A DNA stretch of 64,000 nt from the NCBI RefSeq assembly GCF_002092855.1, contig NZ_LVLC01000012.1:248001-312000 (forward strand). The letters run 5' to 3'. Position numbers and translations under genes: made by a program. Below, piece by piece: positions 1 to 9,557 of the stretch (position 1 is its first letter; each line of letters opens with the position of its first letter). Under the pieces are notes generated by a model. It had not been told where the DNA came from. It did not search any database and worked only from the letters and a program-made list of their open reading frames with translations. This DNA comes from Campylobacter concisus. Its GTDB lineage: Bacteria > Campylobacterota > Campylobacteria > Campylobacterales > Campylobacteraceae.

Positions 1-221
1 CCACGTAGGTTAAACACGCCAAGAACGTAATCAGGTACACTAGGAACACGTGTATATTCAATAGGTTTGATTATCTCTTGGATATTTAAAATAGGTATTG
101 CGTACTCTTCCTCGCCAACAACAAATCCTACTAGCTGAACTATATCCTCATTATTTTTTAACTCAGGACCATTCATTTGCTGTTTTTGTTTACTTAAAAC
201 TTGATTTAGTTTATTGTTCAT
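1..221 (-). CDS. cheW: Chemotaxis coupling protein CheW (N-terminal part, runs off the window)
   Basis: The first 73 codons of a CheW-type adaptor are visible on the minus strand; the rest lies beyond base 1. CheW links chemoreceptors to the kinase CheA in the cytoplasmic signalling array. After a Lys/Gln-rich start, the residues VQLVGFVVGEEEYAIPI and EIIKPIEYTRVPSVPDYV are the typical first beta strands of the CheW fold, and the frame ends in GVFNLRG, a family hallmark. The ATG is 9 bases downstream of the cheA stop, so it is the third gene of a cheV-cheA-cheW operon. Confidence 0.93.
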   Translation of the reverse strand, partial: MNNKLNQVLSKQKQQMNGPELKNNEDIVQLVGFVVGEEEYAIPILNIQEIIKPIEYTRVPSVPDYVLGVFNLR

Positions 222-230
222 CCCTTACCC

Positions 231-2573
231 CTAAGCTAATTTTATATTCTTTCTAACGACATTTTCTAAGTACTCGGCTGAATATGGTTTTGTAATATAC
301 TCAGTCATTCCAACTTCTACGCCACGCAACCTATCTGTTTTTGACGTCCTTGATGTAACAGCAATAAGCGGTAAATTTCTATACTTAGAGTATTTTCTAA
401 TTTCGCCAGCTAGTGTATATCCATCCATTCTTGGCATCTCAATATCTATCAAGATCGCATCAAAGGAGTGCTCTCCGGATTTTACGATATTTAATGCCTC
501 AACACCATTTGTAGCTTCTATTATTGTTACCCCGGTTGGTTCAAGCGCTTTTTGCATGATAGTTCTATCCATTTTTGAGTCATCAACTATCAAGACTTTA
601 TAATCGCTTGGTTTTTCCTTTGCTTTTGTGCTATCTTCTATTTCGGCTCTAATATCTACCTTGATATCTTTTGCCATCTCCATCATAGCACCAACATCGA
701 TAATCAATGTCACACGGCCATCACCTCTAATAGTCGCACCAGCAATACCTGGGATATTTTGCAAATAATCACCCATTGATTTAATAACAATCTCTTCTTG
801 CCCAACCAAAGTATCGACGATAATACCTAGTTTTGCTTCAGCAACACCGATTATTACGACATAAGTTTGATCTCCACCATCAAAAGCTTTTTCTACACCA
901 AATACATCAGAGAGTCTAACAAGAGATAAGACTTCATCTCTTAGCCTTAGTACATTTTTGCCATCGATCGTGTAGATATCATCAATCGGCACACGAACAG
1001 TTTCAAGAACACTAGCAAGTGGAATAGCGTAAAATTCTTCTTGCGTTCCAACAAGTAGCGACTGAATAATCGCAAGTGTGAGTGGAATTTTAAGCTTCAT
1101 AACTGTGCCTTTTCCAACTTCACTTTCAATATCAATGATACCGTTTAGTTTTTCGATATTAGTCTTAACAACGTCCATACCAACACCACGACCAGATACG
1201 TTTGTAACCTTTGCCGCAGTTGAAAATCCTGGTCTAAAGATAAGTCCAAATGCCTCTTTTTCGCTCATCGCATCAGCTTCGCGCTCAGTGATGATGCCTT
1301 TTTCTATCGATTTAGATTTAAGCATGTCAGCATCTAAGCCTTTACCATCATCAACTATCTCAACAACGATATGATTGCCTTCATTGTAAGCTTTTAGCTG
1401 AACAAGGCCTTTTTCAGGCTTACCTGCGGCCTTTCTTGTCTCGGGATCCTCGATACCGTGATCGCATGAATTTCTGATGATGTGAACTAGTGGATCGCCG
1501 ATCTCTTCTACGATTGACTTATCAAGCTCAGTCTCTTCACCTGAAATTTCAAGATCGATTTGCTTACCAAGGTCGCGGCTAAGATCGCGTATCATACGTG
1601 GGAATTTATTAAAGACTTTTGCTATTGGAAGCATTCTTGTCTTCATAACGGCAAGCTGTATATCAGTCGTAACTAGACTTAGGCTTGAGACTACTTGATT
1701 TAGCTCTTCAAGGAATTTCTCACCCTCATATCTCTCTTCCACGTCATCATAAATTTTTAATAAGCGGTTTTTACCAAGAACAAGCTCACCGATTAGATTC
1801 ATCAAATGATCAAGTCTTTTTACTTCAACGCGTATAGTTTGTTCCTGTGCTACTGCACCACTGCTTGCTGCTGGGACCTTTTTATCTCCGTCTTTTTCCT
1901 TACTCTCTGCTTTTGCAGCTGGAGCTGAAGTACTACTTGCGGCTGGGGCTATCTCGCTAGGAGATTTTGGAGCTATACCTTTTGAAGCACGCCTTGCTTG
2001 ATCCTCAGCCTTTCTAACTTTTAAGAGTCTTTCTATTTCTGCTTCAACTTCTGAATCACTTAGCTTTGAAAGCTCAGCATCACTTATCTCTGGTACTTCT
2101 TCGGTAGGCGCGGCTGGCTCTGGCTCTGGTGTTGGCTCAGCTACCGGTGTGGCAGGAGCTTCAGGAGCTGCTGCTGGGGCTTCGCCTTCAGAAATTTGAG
2201 TAAGTCTTGCGCAAATATTTTTAATATCAATGCCAGCAGCTGTATCATTTCCATGATCTCTAATACTGCTTAACAAGCCTTTCATCATATCAACTGACTC
2301 AAGAACTACGTCCATAATGTCTGGAGTGATCTTTAGCTCGCCTTTTCTAGCTTTATTTAAAACATCCTCCATATGGTGAGTAAGCTCTGTTAAAACATCA
2401 AAATTTAAAAAACTTGAACTACCTTTTACTGTGTGAGCAACGCGGAAAATTCTATTTAATAATTCCAAATCTTCAGGGTTTGACTCAAGTTCAACAAGGT
2501 CATGATCTATCTGCTCAATAAGTTCGAAAGCCTCTATTAAAAAGTCTTCCATTATTTCTTTCATATCATCCAT
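231..2573 (-). CDS. cheA: Chemotaxis histidine kinase CheA with C-terminal receiver domain (CheAY)
   Basis: This is the chemotaxis kinase, which phosphorylates itself on the Hpt histidine and passes phosphate to CheY. The 780 residues hold an Hpt domain with HTVKGSS (His47), an Ala/Pro/Glu-rich linker (about 130-240), the dimerisation helices, and an ATPase domain with an N box (RNSCDHG), G1 (DDGKGL) and G2 (GRGVGMDV). A CheW-like domain follows, then a receiver domain (about 660-780) with acidic pair VDD, phospho-acceptor in LIDIEMPRMDGY and late Lys in TKPY. The fused receiver is characteristic of epsilonproteobacterial CheA and probably acts as a phosphate sink. It lies between cheV and cheW with short gaps. 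Confidence 0.97.
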   Translation of the reverse strand: MDDMKEIMEDFLIEAFELIEQIDHDLVELESNPEDLELLNRIFRVAHTVKGSSSFLNFDVLTELTHHMEDVLNKARKGELKITPDIMDVVLESVDMMKGLLSSIRDHGNDTAAGIDIKNICARLTQISEGEAPAAAPEAPATPVAEPTPEPEPAAPTEEVPEISDAELSKLSDSEVEAEIERLLKVRKAEDQARRASKGIAPKSPSEIAPAASSTSAPAAKAESKEKDGDKKVPAASSGAVAQEQTIRVEVKRLDHLMNLIGELVLGKNRLLKIYDDVEERYEGEKFLEELNQVVSSLSLVTTDIQLAVMKTRMLPIAKVFNKFPRMIRDLSRDLGKQIDLEISGEETELDKSIVEEIGDPLVHIIRNSCDHGIEDPETRKAAGKPEKGLVQLKAYNEGNHIVVEIVDDGKGLDADMLKSKSIEKGIITEREADAMSEKEAFGLIFRPGFSTAAKVTNVSGRGVGMDVVKTNIEKLNGIIDIESEVGKGTVMKLKIPLTLAIIQSLLVGTQEEFYAIPLASVLETVRVPIDDIYTIDGKNVLRLRDEVLSLVRLSDVFGVEKAFDGGDQTYVVIIGVAEAKLGIIVDTLVGQEEIVIKSMGDYLQNIPGIAGATIRGDGRVTLIIDVGAMMEMAKDIKVDIRAEIEDSTKAKEKPSDYKVLIVDDSKMDRTIMQKALEPTGVTIIEATNGVEALNIVKSGEHSFDAILIDIEMPRMDGYTLAGEIRKYSKYRNLPLIAVTSRTSKTDRLRGVEVGMTEYITKPYSAEYLENVVRKNIKLA

Positions 2574-2581
2574 GTTTCACC

Positions 2582-3538
2582 TCATTTTGCAGATTTAGAA
2601 TGTGCTTCAATAACTTTTAGCACTTCTTGATAAAATATGCTTGCATCAAATTTCGTAAGATACGCCGCACCACCAGCTTCTTTGCTCTTGATTTCACTAA
2701 AATCATTACTCAATGAGGAGTTAAATACTATTGGAACTTCTTTAAATCTTTCATCATTTTTAAGAGTTGAAGCAAAGCGGTATCCATCCATCTGTGGCAT
2801 TTCGATATCACTTAAGATAACTCTAAGCTCTCTTGATAGGTTATCTCCGTATCTTTGATAAAGCTCTTCCATTCTCTCCAAGCCCTCAACGCCGTTTTTA
2901 GCCTCAACCACGCTAAGTCCCATTTTCTCAAGTGCGTCTTTTACTAGCTTTCTAGCAGTCGAGCTATCATCTAAAACCAAAGCAGCACCTTTTAGTTTTT
3001 GATCGTCTGTTACATCAAATTCGATCTTTGGTGAGTAAATTCCAAGCTCTTCTACTATGCTTTCAAGATCAAGAATAAGTAAAACTTCATCATTTTCTAT
3101 TCTTGTTACGCCTGTTATTTTACCTTTATCTAAAGCGCCAGAACCTGAAGCAAAATTTGCAGGCTCGATATCTTTCCAGCTTATACGCCTGATCCTTTTT
3201 GCCTCATGGACGATAAAACCGATCAAAATACCACTAAACTCAGCAATAATAACACGTGGCTTTATAACTACGCCTTCGGTTGGCTCGATAATATTCATCC
3301 ATCTTGCCAAATTTATGACAGGGATCACCACGCCCCTTAAATCAAAAATTCCCTCGATATACTCAGGAACGCCTGGAAGCTCTGTAAGATTTGGCATCTT
3401 AATGATCTCCCGCACCTTTGCGACATTGACTCCGTATATTCCTTCATATACTTTGTTTTCGGTCTTTTTAAAGATACGAAAATCAACAAGTTCCATCTCG
3501 TTTGAGTCCGTTTTTAGTACGTTATCTCCAAACATCAA
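2582..3538 (-). CDS. cheV: Chemotaxis protein CheV (CheW-receiver fusion)
   Basis: CheV is an adaptor with a CheW-like N-terminus (about 20-170, including PGVPEYIEGIFDLRGVVIPV) and a receiver C-terminus (about 185-310). The receiver has LDD near its start, the phospho-acceptor Asp in ILSDIEMPQMDGY and a Lys in LTKFD. It couples receptors to CheA and is thought to support adaptation through its own phosphorylation. It is the first che gene of this operon; its start overlaps the end of the upstream phosphoesterase gene by 4 bases, so the two may be translationally coupled. Its 318 residues match the usual family length. Confidence 0.96.
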   Translation of the reverse strand: MMFGDNVLKTDSNEMELVDFRIFKKTENKVYEGIYGVNVAKVREIIKMPNLTELPGVPEYIEGIFDLRGVVIPVINLARWMNIIEPTEGVVIKPRVIIAEFSGILIGFIVHEAKRIRRISWKDIEPANFASGSGALDKGKITGVTRIENDEVLLILDLESIVEELGIYSPKIEFDVTDDQKLKGAALVLDDSSTARKLVKDALEKMGLSVVEAKNGVEGLERMEELYQRYGDNLSRELRVILSDIEMPQMDGYRFASTLKNDERFKEVPIVFNSSLSNDFSEIKSKEAGGAAYLTKFDASIFYQEVLKVIEAHSKSAK

Positions 3539-4326
3539 TGTCCTTTCAAACTCATTTTGAGCAAATTTAATTTTTGCTGGGCGTATTCTACAACAAAATA
3601 ACTTTGCTCACATGCAAAACAAGGTAAATTTATATAAAACTTATCGTAAATGTTAAATTGCTCGCCTTGATGATAGTGTCCTTCTATCACGATATTAGCC
3701 TCATATCCTTGCAAATGCTTGCTCATTAGCTCCTTAAAATTAGGAATTTTATAGTCCAAATTTTTCTTAGTAAGTCTGGCTAATATCGCTTTTGATATTT
3801 TAAAATTTAAAAATTTATCCAAAGCATTCATAAATTTTAAAAACCATCTAAGGCGCAAAAATCTAAGTGCATATTTATCTATAAAAGGTAAAAATATATC
3901 ACCATGTGCGATCTGAACGCGTTCTTCATTGATCGTTTTGAAATTTGCTGGCTGATCGTAAATATCATAAACCCTAACGCTTTTATAGCGCAGCATCTCG
4001 TGCCCATCCCAAATTTCTCTTGTTTTATTAAATAAATTTGAAAGTCTAAAATCGTGGTTGCCCTCGAAGTAAACAATTTCTACCTTTTGTGAAATTTTAT
4101 TTATAAGGCTTAAGTGCTCAGAGTAAAATTCTCTTGTATATTCGCCCTCGCCCGTTAGAAAGTCAAACATATCGCCTAATAAAAAAATTTGTGGTGGCTC
4201 TTTGATCTCGCCACTATTAACAGCTCTTAAAAATTTTAAAAAGCCATCGCGGTTTACGTTTTCATGGGCATCAGCTAAAAAGATCGCACCTTCTTTTATA
4301 ATAGGGGCATATAGATATTCGCTCAA
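3535..4326 (-). CDS. Calcineurin-like metallophosphoesterase, UDP-2,3-diacylglucosamine hydrolase (LpxH)-like
   Basis: The protein has the full metal-binding set of the calcineurin-like superfamily: D19-x-H21, GDMFD (51-55), GNHD (89-92), HGD (141-143) and GHYH (216-219). The order and the length of 263 residues fit LpxH, which removes UMP from UDP-2,3-diacylglucosamine in lipid A synthesis. lpxB, which uses the LpxH product, lies two genes upstream, which supports the role. The sequence alone cannot exclude another phosphodiesterase or a phosphatase of the same fold, so I leave the symbol empty. No signal peptide is seen. Its last codons overlap cheV. Confidence 0.8.
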   Translation of the reverse strand: MSEYLYAPIIKEGAIFLADAHENVNRDGFLKFLRAVNSGEIKEPPQIFLLGDMFDFLTGEGEYTREFYSEHLSLINKISQKVEIVYFEGNHDFRLSNLFNKTREIWDGHEMLRYKSVRVYDIYDQPANFKTINEERVQIAHGDIFLPFIDKYALRFLRLRWFLKFMNALDKFLNFKISKAILARLTKKNLDYKIPNFKELMSKHLQGYEANIVIEGHYHQGEQFNIYDKFYINLPCFACEQSYFVVEYAQQKLNLLKMSLKGH

Positions 4327-4389
4327 ATTTTGCCTTAATTAAAAATTAGCAGAGCCAAAAAGCAGTTTTTAGCTCTTTGTCTCATCTTT

Positions 4390-4875
4390 TTAGTCAAATT
4401 TTATAGGCTTATAGCAAATTTTTACAATCTCAACGTCGCTTCTACCTTTTGGTAAATTTAGCACTACTTCATCGCCCTCAGCCTTACCCAAAAGTTGCTT
4501 TGCAAGAGGTGAGTTTATCGAGATATAGCCTTTATCGATGTCGCTTTCACTAATGCCAACTATCGTATATGTGTGCTCTATTTCGGTTTCCTCGTCCATT
4601 ATCGTCACACTTGAGCCAAACCTAACTCTATCGTGCTCATAGCTACTTGGATCGATCACTTCGGCATTTGCAAGAAGCGCGCTAAGCTCAGCGATCCTAG
4701 CATCTATAAAGGCTTGTTTTTCTTTTGCAGCGTGATACTCAGCATTTTCTTTTAGATCGCCGTGGCTTCTTGCGATATCTATCTCAGTTACGATTTGAGG
4801 GCGTTGCACCAGCCTTAGGTCTTTTAGCTCAGCTTCTATCTTCTCATATCCATGCATTGTCATTGGTTCACTCAT
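4390..4875 (-). CDS. greA: Transcription elongation factor GreA
   Basis: GreA rescues backtracked RNA polymerase by stimulating transcript cleavage in the secondary channel. The 161-residue protein has the N-terminal coiled coil with the acidic tip in [18 protein letters not shown] (about 32-50) and the C-terminal FKBP-like domain with [16 protein letters not shown]. The start is an ATG just past the lpxB stop (2-base gap), so the two are co-transcribed. Confidence 0.97.
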   Translation of the reverse strand: MSEPMTMHGYEKIEAELKDLRLVQRPQIVTEIDIARSHGDLKENAEYHAAKEKQAFIDARIAELSALLANAEVIDPSSYEHDRVRFGSSVTIMDEETEIEHTYTIVGISESDIDKGYISINSPLAKQLLGKAEGDEVVLNLPKGRSDVEIVKICYKPIKFD

Positions 4876-4877
4876 TT

Positions 4878-5912
4878 TTACTCCATATTCTTTAAAATTT
4901 TTACTACATTTTTACTGCTGCCATGCCCTAAATAAGCCCTTAGTTCATCACAGCCTTTTAAAAATTTCTGCCTATTGCAGCTCTCATAAGCTCTTAGCAA
5001 ATTTTCAGCTGTTGCAAATTCTTGGATAAACTCCTCATGAAGTGGCTCTTTGCCCATGAAATCAAACATTATGTTTGCAAGTCCTGCGTGCTTGATCTTT
5101 ACAAATTTTCTAGCTATGAAAACGTCTATCGCTTTTGCTTTATAGGCTAGCACAAATGGTGTGCCAATGAGCGCTGCTTCAAGCGTAGCAGTGCCAGAGC
5201 AAACAAAGGCAAAGTCGCTCTCATACAAAGCCTCAGGCGTGTTTGAAACGATTTCAAAGTTACTTACATCGCCATAAATTTCACCAACTTTATCAAGCAA
5301 AAATGGTGGCACGACAAGTAGCCTTTTTGCTTCTATCTTTTTAGCAAGCTCTCTATAAACTGGCATCAGCCTTGAAATCTCTGACCTTCTTGATCCTGGC
5401 AAAAAAGCCACTTTGCCACTGCTGCTTAGGCTAGTTTTTTTAAGCTTTATCTCATCCATCAAAGGATGTCCAACATAGGTTAAACGGCTATAAAATTTCG
5501 CATCAAATGGCAGGATCGAAGCTAGGTTGTCACAGTCCCTCTCAACCGCACTCACACGCTTTGGCTTCCAAGCCCAAACTTGAGGTAAGATGTAGTATGT
5601 CACGGCTGCCTTAACCCCAGCCTCTTTTATCGCTTTTGCAAGCGGTAAGTTAAAAGCTGGGCTGTCTATTAGTAGCACAGCATCAGCCTCTTTTGCCATC
5701 TGGCTCATCACTTTCATCGCCTTTTTTGCCTTAAAAATGAGCGGCAAAACCTCGACAAAGCCCATCGCTGAAAACTCACTGCTTTTCATATATGGCGTGC
5801 CAAGCTCTTCGCTAAAAATTCCCATTAGCTCAAATTCGCCCTCAAAATTTTTCAAAATTTCTTTTAAATGCAAATTTGCCGATGGCTCAAGAGCGGAGAC
5901 TAAAATTTTCAT
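4878..5912 (-). CDS. lpxB: Lipid-A-disaccharide synthase
   Basis: LpxB joins UDP-2,3-diacylglucosamine and lipid X to form the lipid A disaccharide at the inner face of the inner membrane. Signature stretches are [33 protein letters not shown] and [15 protein letters not shown], followed by [22 protein letters not shown] near the donor site. At 344 residues it is a little shorter than the E. coli enzyme, as is common in Campylobacter. It is first in its operon, divergent from surE, with a -10 box about 34 bases before the ATG. Confidence 0.96.
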   Translation of the reverse strand: MKILVSALEPSANLHLKEILKNFEGEFELMGIFSEELGTPYMKSSEFSAMGFVEVLPLIFKAKKAMKVMSQMAKEADAVLLIDSPAFNLPLAKAIKEAGVKAAVTYYILPQVWAWKPKRVSAVERDCDNLASILPFDAKFYSRLTYVGHPLMDEIKLKKTSLSSSGKVAFLPGSRRSEISRLMPVYRELAKKIEAKRLLVVPPFLLDKVGEIYGDVSNFEIVSNTPEALYESDFAFVCSGTATLEAALIGTPFVLAYKAKAIDVFIARKFVKIKHAGLANIMFDFMGKEPLHEEFIQEFATAENLLRAYESCNRQKFLKGCDELRAYLGHGSSKNVVKILKNME

Positions 5913-5945
5913 TTACACACTTTCATCAGGTCTTTTTTTGGGGGC

Positions 5946-5951
5946 ATTATA
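5946..5951 (-). promoter_or_regulatory. Likely sigma-70 -10 box of lpxB-greA
   Basis: On the minus strand the hexamer reads TATAAT in the context GCGTATAATGCC, 34 bases before the lpxB ATG and in an AT-rich gap between divergent genes. Campylobacter vegetative promoters rely on this -10 and a T-rich upstream stretch rather than a -35 box. Prediction only. Confidence 0.5.
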
Positions 5952-5986
5952 CGCAAAAATTCTTTAAAATTTTAAGAAAGCTGTGA

Positions 5987-5992
5987 TAAAAT
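5987..5992 (+). promoter_or_regulatory. Possible -10 box of surE
   Basis: TAAAAT preceded by TGTGA lies 22 bases before the surE start codon in the divergent lpxB/surE gap. The sequence is a weaker match to the -10 consensus than the box on the opposite strand. Confidence 0.35.
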
Positions 5993-6014
5993 CCAAGCCT
6001 TTAAAGGATAAAAT

Positions 6015-6791
6015 TTGAAAGAAATTTTGATAACAAATGACGATGGATTTGAAGCGGCTGGTTTGCTTGCTTTAAAAGAAGCTTTAAGCGAGCTAGATGG
6101 CGTAAATGTCACGATCGTAGCTCCAAGCTCAGAAAAGTCAGCCTGCGCTCACTCACTAACTCTCACAAGGCCACTTAGATTTATAAAACTTGATGATAAC
6201 TTTTTTAAACTTGACGACGCTACGCCTAGCGACTGCGTCTATCTCGCACTTCACGCACTTTATAACAAAAAGCCAGACCTAGTGATAAGTGGTATAAATC
6301 ACGGAGCAAATTTGGGCGAAGATATAACCTACTCTGGTACGTGTGGAGCGGCAATGGAGGGGGTTTTGCAGGGCATTAGAAGTATTGCTTTTTCGCAGTT
6401 TTATGCGAATAACTCACTAAATGAACTTGGCTTTGAGCTAGCAAAAGAGGTCGTGAAATTTATCGTACCAAAGGTGCTAGAGGGTGAAATTTTACTAAAT
6501 CAAAGAGAATTTCTAAATGTAAATATCCCGGCTGTAACTAGCAAAAATTTCAAAGGCTACTCCGTAGTGCCAGCTGGCAGACGCACCTACGCCACGCATG
6601 CCACGCTTAATCGCAACCCAAGAGGCATCGAGTACTACTGGCTTGGAAACGCCGCACTTGAATATGAAAAAGGCGAGCCAAGCGACATCAGCAAGGTAAA
6701 TGAGGGCTTTGCCACGATAACGCCCATAAAACTAAACATGACTTCATACGAGAGCTTGGAGGGTCTAAAGGGAAAATTTGATGCAAAATGA
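6015..6791 (+). CDS. surE: 5'/3'-nucleotidase SurE
   Basis: SurE is a metal-dependent nucleoside monophosphate phosphatase linked to stationary-phase survival. The N-terminal ITNDDGFEAAGLLAL gives the metal-binding Asp pair, and PSSEKSACAHSLTL, ISGINHGANLGEDITYSGT and MEGVLQG are family signatures. The 258 residues match the usual length. The start is a TTG at 6015 with AAAGGA 7-8 bases before it; no better ATG exists. Its end overlaps the next gene by 11 bases. Confidence 0.96.
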   Translation: MKEILITNDDGFEAAGLLALKEALSELDGVNVTIVAPSSEKSACAHSLTLTRPLRFIKLDDNFFKLDDATPSDCVYLALHALYNKKPDLVISGINHGANLGEDITYSGTCGAAMEGVLQGIRSIAFSQFYANNSLNELGFELAKEVVKFIVPKVLEGEILLNQREFLNVNIPAVTSKNFKGYSVVPAGRRTYATHATLNRNPRGIEYYWLGNAALEYEKGEPSDISKVNEGFATITPIKLNMTSYESLEGLKGKFDAK

Positions 6792-7428
6792 TAGATTTAC
6801 AAGGATAAGATGGCTCTTTGGTGAGGATGGTTTTAGCAAGCTTCAAAGCGCAAAAGTGCTAGTTTGCGGAGCTGGAGGCGTTGGTGGGATGTGCGTGGAT
6901 GCGCTTGCTAGAAGCGGGGTCGGAAGCATCACGCTGATCGATAAAGACATCTTTGATGTGACAAATCAAAACCGCCAAATTTACAGCGAAAATGTAGGCG
7001 GCGTAAAGGTGGAGGAGTTTGCCAAAATTTATCCTTGCATCACGCCTATGCAGACGCTGATCACGCCTGAGTTTGTCGCTGGATTTGACTTTAGTAAATT
7101 TGACGTGGTGATCGACGCGATCGATGATATCACCGCCAAGATCGCCCTTGCAAATGCGGTGGATCCTAGCAAATTTATAGCCTCGATGGGTGGGGCAAAA
7201 AGGGTTGATCCAACCAAGATAAAGGTGGCCTGCGTTTGGAAAACCTCGGTCGATCCACTAGCTAGAAAATATAGATATGAGCTCAAAAAATCAGGCTTTA
7301 GCGGTAAATTTGACGTGGTCTTTTCAACAGAAGAGCCACTTTGCAAGCCACTTGGAAGCTTCATGGGTGTGACTGCTTGCTTTGGGCTAAATTTAGCCTC
7401 ACTAGCTGTTAAAAAGATAGTTGGGTAG
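6781..7428 (+). CDS. tcdA: ThiF/E1-like ATP-dependent enzyme, probable tRNA threonylcarbamoyladenosine dehydratase (TcdA)
   Basis: The protein is a short E1-like adenylating enzyme. It has the nucleotide-binding GAGGVGGMCVDALARSGVG (about 32-50), the DQ-like IDKDIFDVTNQNRQ, and the VDAIDDITAKIAL stretch. FSTEEP late in the chain is typical of TcdA/CsdL, which cyclises the t6A base of ANN-decoding tRNAs. At 215 residues it is shorter than E. coli TcdA (about 268), which fits epsilonproteobacterial members. I chose the ATG at 6781 over the TTG one codon earlier. Its start lies inside the end of surE, so translation is probably coupled. Confidence 0.85.
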   Translation: MQNDRFTRIRWLFGEDGFSKLQSAKVLVCGAGGVGGMCVDALARSGVGSITLIDKDIFDVTNQNRQIYSENVGGVKVEEFAKIYPCITPMQTLITPEFVAGFDFSKFDVVIDAIDDITAKIALANAVDPSKFIASMGGAKRVDPTKIKVACVWKTSVDPLARKYRYELKKSGFSGKFDVVFSTEEPLCKPLGSFMGVTACFGLNLASLAVKKIVG

Positions 7429-7929
7429 TAAGTCAAAAAATTTGTTCTCTGAGCAAAATTTTAAATTAAAGCTGGTATTTTGTGGCTATAAATTTAGTAG
7501 TCTGCTATGGCGAGTGTAATGTTTTAAAATTTACAAAATGGCTTGATTAAATTTGCAATTTTTTATTCAAAATGGAGGCAAGGGGACTTAATTTTACTTC
7601 TCAGGCTCGCAACTGCGTGGTAGACGCGAAGTCCATCCCCTTGTCCCCCTCCTTTTTTTAAGAAATCCCCCAAATCCCTCGCACATTCAAGAGGCATACA
7701 CTAGTGCTTTACACTGCATGCGGTCTAAACCTTATCAAATTTTAAAAATTTACGAGCGGGCATATCACGCTTCTAAATTTAGTGGCGAATATTTATGAGC
7801 CCTAAAATTAGTAAGTTGCTAAGGTGAGTGAGTAAGATTTTAAAATTTGCAAAGATAGTAAAATTCTATTTTTTAAATAAGGACTTTAAATTTTAAAAAT
7901 TTATATATTTTTTGGATTAAATTTAAAAT
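7429..7929. other. Non-coding stretch between tcdA and leuA
   Basis: About 500 bases between convergent genes carry no credible gene: reading frames are short, lack ribosome binding sites and resemble no family I know. Apart from the structured hairpin at 7574-7659, the sequence is AT-rich with several copies of the AAATTT/AATTTT words common in this genome. It may be a decayed gene or a recombination scar. Confidence 0.6.
7574..7659 (+). terminator. Long imperfect hairpin with T-run, probable terminator of surE-tcdA
   Basis: The left arm GGAGGCAAGGGGACTT (7574-7589) pairs imperfectly with the right arm at 7629-7652, which contains AAGTCC, CCCCTTG and CCTCC. Seven T residues follow at 7653-7659. 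The 39-base loop holds its own small stem GCGT-GGTAG-ACGC. It is unusually large and C/G-rich for this genome and lies about 145 bases past the tcdA stop, so it could also be a dispersed repeat or part of a small RNA. Confidence 0.5.
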
Positions 7930-7956
7930 AGCCAGCTGCAAATTTAGCAGCCAGCT
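7930..7956 (-). terminator. Probable terminator after leuA
   Basis: A stem of GCTGC/GCAGC with an AAATTTA loop, extended by AGC/GCT after a two-base mismatch, starts 6 bases beyond the leuA stop. A T-rich run follows on the minus strand. Confidence 0.5.
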
Positions 7957-7962
7957 AAAATT

Positions 7963-9477
7963 TTAGTTTTTATGTATGCGAAGGTAGCTATTTAGTGCGC
8001 CAACATAGGCTTTTGCACTTGCCATCATAGTATCTATGTCAAGTCCATGGCCTATTACAGCCGTTTTGCCCTCAAACTCGACCTTTACATCAACCTTTGC
8101 AAGTGCATCCTTACCTTGAGAAACGGACGCTACTTTATAGTCTTTTAGCGTGCCACTAATGCCACTAATGCGATCAACAACCTTAAATATCGCATCTGCT
8201 GTGCCATTTCCTAGAGCTGAGTCACTGATGATCTCATCATTGTGTTTTATACTAATTGAGGCACTTGCAAGGCTTCCGCCACTACTTTGAAGAAGAGCCG
8301 TGATCTCATAAGCTTGTGGAATTTTTGTAATCTCTTCAGCCACAAGAGCTCTGATATCATCATCAAATATCTCTTTTTTCTTATCAGCTAGCTCTTTAAA
8401 TTTTTCAAATGCCTTATTAAGAGCATCGCTATCAAGGTCAAATCCAAGGCTAGCAAGCTTATCTTTAAACGCATGGCGACCGCTATGCTTACCTAAAACA
8501 AGAGAATTTTTCTCAAGACCTATGCTCTCAGCGCTAATTATCTCATAGGTCTCTTTGTGCTTTAACACGCCGTCTTGATGTATGCCACTCTCGTGCGCAA
8601 AGGCGTTTTTACCAACGATAGCTTTGTTTGGTTGAGGCTCAATGCCTATAATACTAGCAATCAGTCTTGAAGTTGGATAAATTTCTTTTGAGATAATGCC
8701 TGTATAAAATGGAGCAAAGACGTCTTGGCGGGTTTTGATAGCCATCACGATCTCTTCAAGCGCAGCATTTCCAGCACGCTCACCTATACCATTTATCGTA
8801 CCTTCAACCTGCCTTGCACCAGCTTTTATAGCCGCTAACGAGTTTGCCGTAGCCATACCTAAGTCATTGTGATTATGCACAGATATTATCGCTCTATCGC
8901 CTACAAATTTTACTATTTCACTAATGCGAGCAGTTATCTCTTCAGGATATAAATAACCAACTGTATCAGGGATATTTAAAGTTTTTGCACCCGCATTTAT
9001 GGCAGCATCACAAATTTCTTTTAAAAAGCTCATTTCACTTCTACAAGCGTCCTCGCAGCTAAACTCCACATCATCGCAAAAGGTTTTTGCGTATTTTATA
9101 GACTCGACTGCACGTTTTATTACTTCATCTGGGCTCATTTTTAGCTTGTACTCCATATGAATTGGACTTGTCGCTATAAATGTATGAATTCTCTTATTTT
9201 TAGCTGGAGCCAATGCCTCGCCAGCTGCCTTAATATCACGCTCAACTGCGCGTGCAAGAGAGCAAACCGTGATATTTGAGGCTTGCTTTGCTATTTGGTT
9301 TACCGCATCAAAATCCCCTGGGCTTGCTGCTGCAAATCCAGCCTCCATAACATCCACGCCAAGCCTTTCAAGCTGAAGTGCGATCTGTAGTTTTTCGGCT
9401 GTATTCATCGATGCACCAGGGCTTTGCTCACCATCTCTTAAAGTCGTATCAAAGATTATAATTTTATTCTTATCCAT
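7963..9477 (-). CDS. leuA: 2-isopropylmalate synthase
   Basis: LeuA condenses 2-oxoisovalerate with acetyl-CoA, the first committed step of leucine synthesis. The catalytic TIM barrel starts with [16 protein letters not shown] (residues 9-24) and includes the metal-binding HNHNDLGMA (about 200-208) and the [14 protein letters not shown] stretch. A linker with [13 protein letters not shown] leads into the C-terminal regulatory domain (about 390-504), where leucine normally binds for feedback inhibition. The 504-residue length is normal. The ATG follows a good AAAGGAC site. Expression is probably controlled by the Leu-rich leader ORF just upstream. Confidence 0.97.
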   Translation of the reverse strand: MDKNKIIIFDTTLRDGEQSPGASMNTAEKLQIALQLERLGVDVMEAGFAAASPGDFDAVNQIAKQASNITVCSLARAVERDIKAAGEALAPAKNKRIHTFIATSPIHMEYKLKMSPDEVIKRAVESIKYAKTFCDDVEFSCEDACRSEMSFLKEICDAAINAGAKTLNIPDTVGYLYPEEITARISEIVKFVGDRAIISVHNHNDLGMATANSLAAIKAGARQVEGTINGIGERAGNAALEEIVMAIKTRQDVFAPFYTGIISKEIYPTSRLIASIIGIEPQPNKAIVGKNAFAHESGIHQDGVLKHKETYEIISAESIGLEKNSLVLGKHSGRHAFKDKLASLGFDLDSDALNKAFEKFKELADKKKEIFDDDIRALVAEEITKIPQAYEITALLQSSGGSLASASISIKHNDEIISDSALGNGTADAIFKVVDRISGISGTLKDYKVASVSQGKDALAKVDVKVEFEGKTAVIGHGLDIDTMMASAKAYVGALNSYLRIHKN

Positions 9478-9533
9478 TTTTGTCCTTTTTTTGTTTTTTA
9501 TATTTAAATTTTAAATTTGATGAGTTAAGTAAA

Positions 9534-9557
9534 GAAAAATTTGCTACCTAAGTAGCA
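9534..9557 (-). terminator. Candidate attenuator hairpin at the end of the leucine leader
   Basis: On the minus strand, six base pairs (TGCTAC/GTAGCA) around the loop TTAG are followed by AATTTTTCTTT, the form of a small intrinsic terminator. The 5' arm is made from the last Leu codons of the leader ORF and the 3' arm contains its stop codon. A ribosome stalled on the Leu codons would therefore cover the stem. The stem is short and competing structures were not calculated. Confidence 0.45.
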
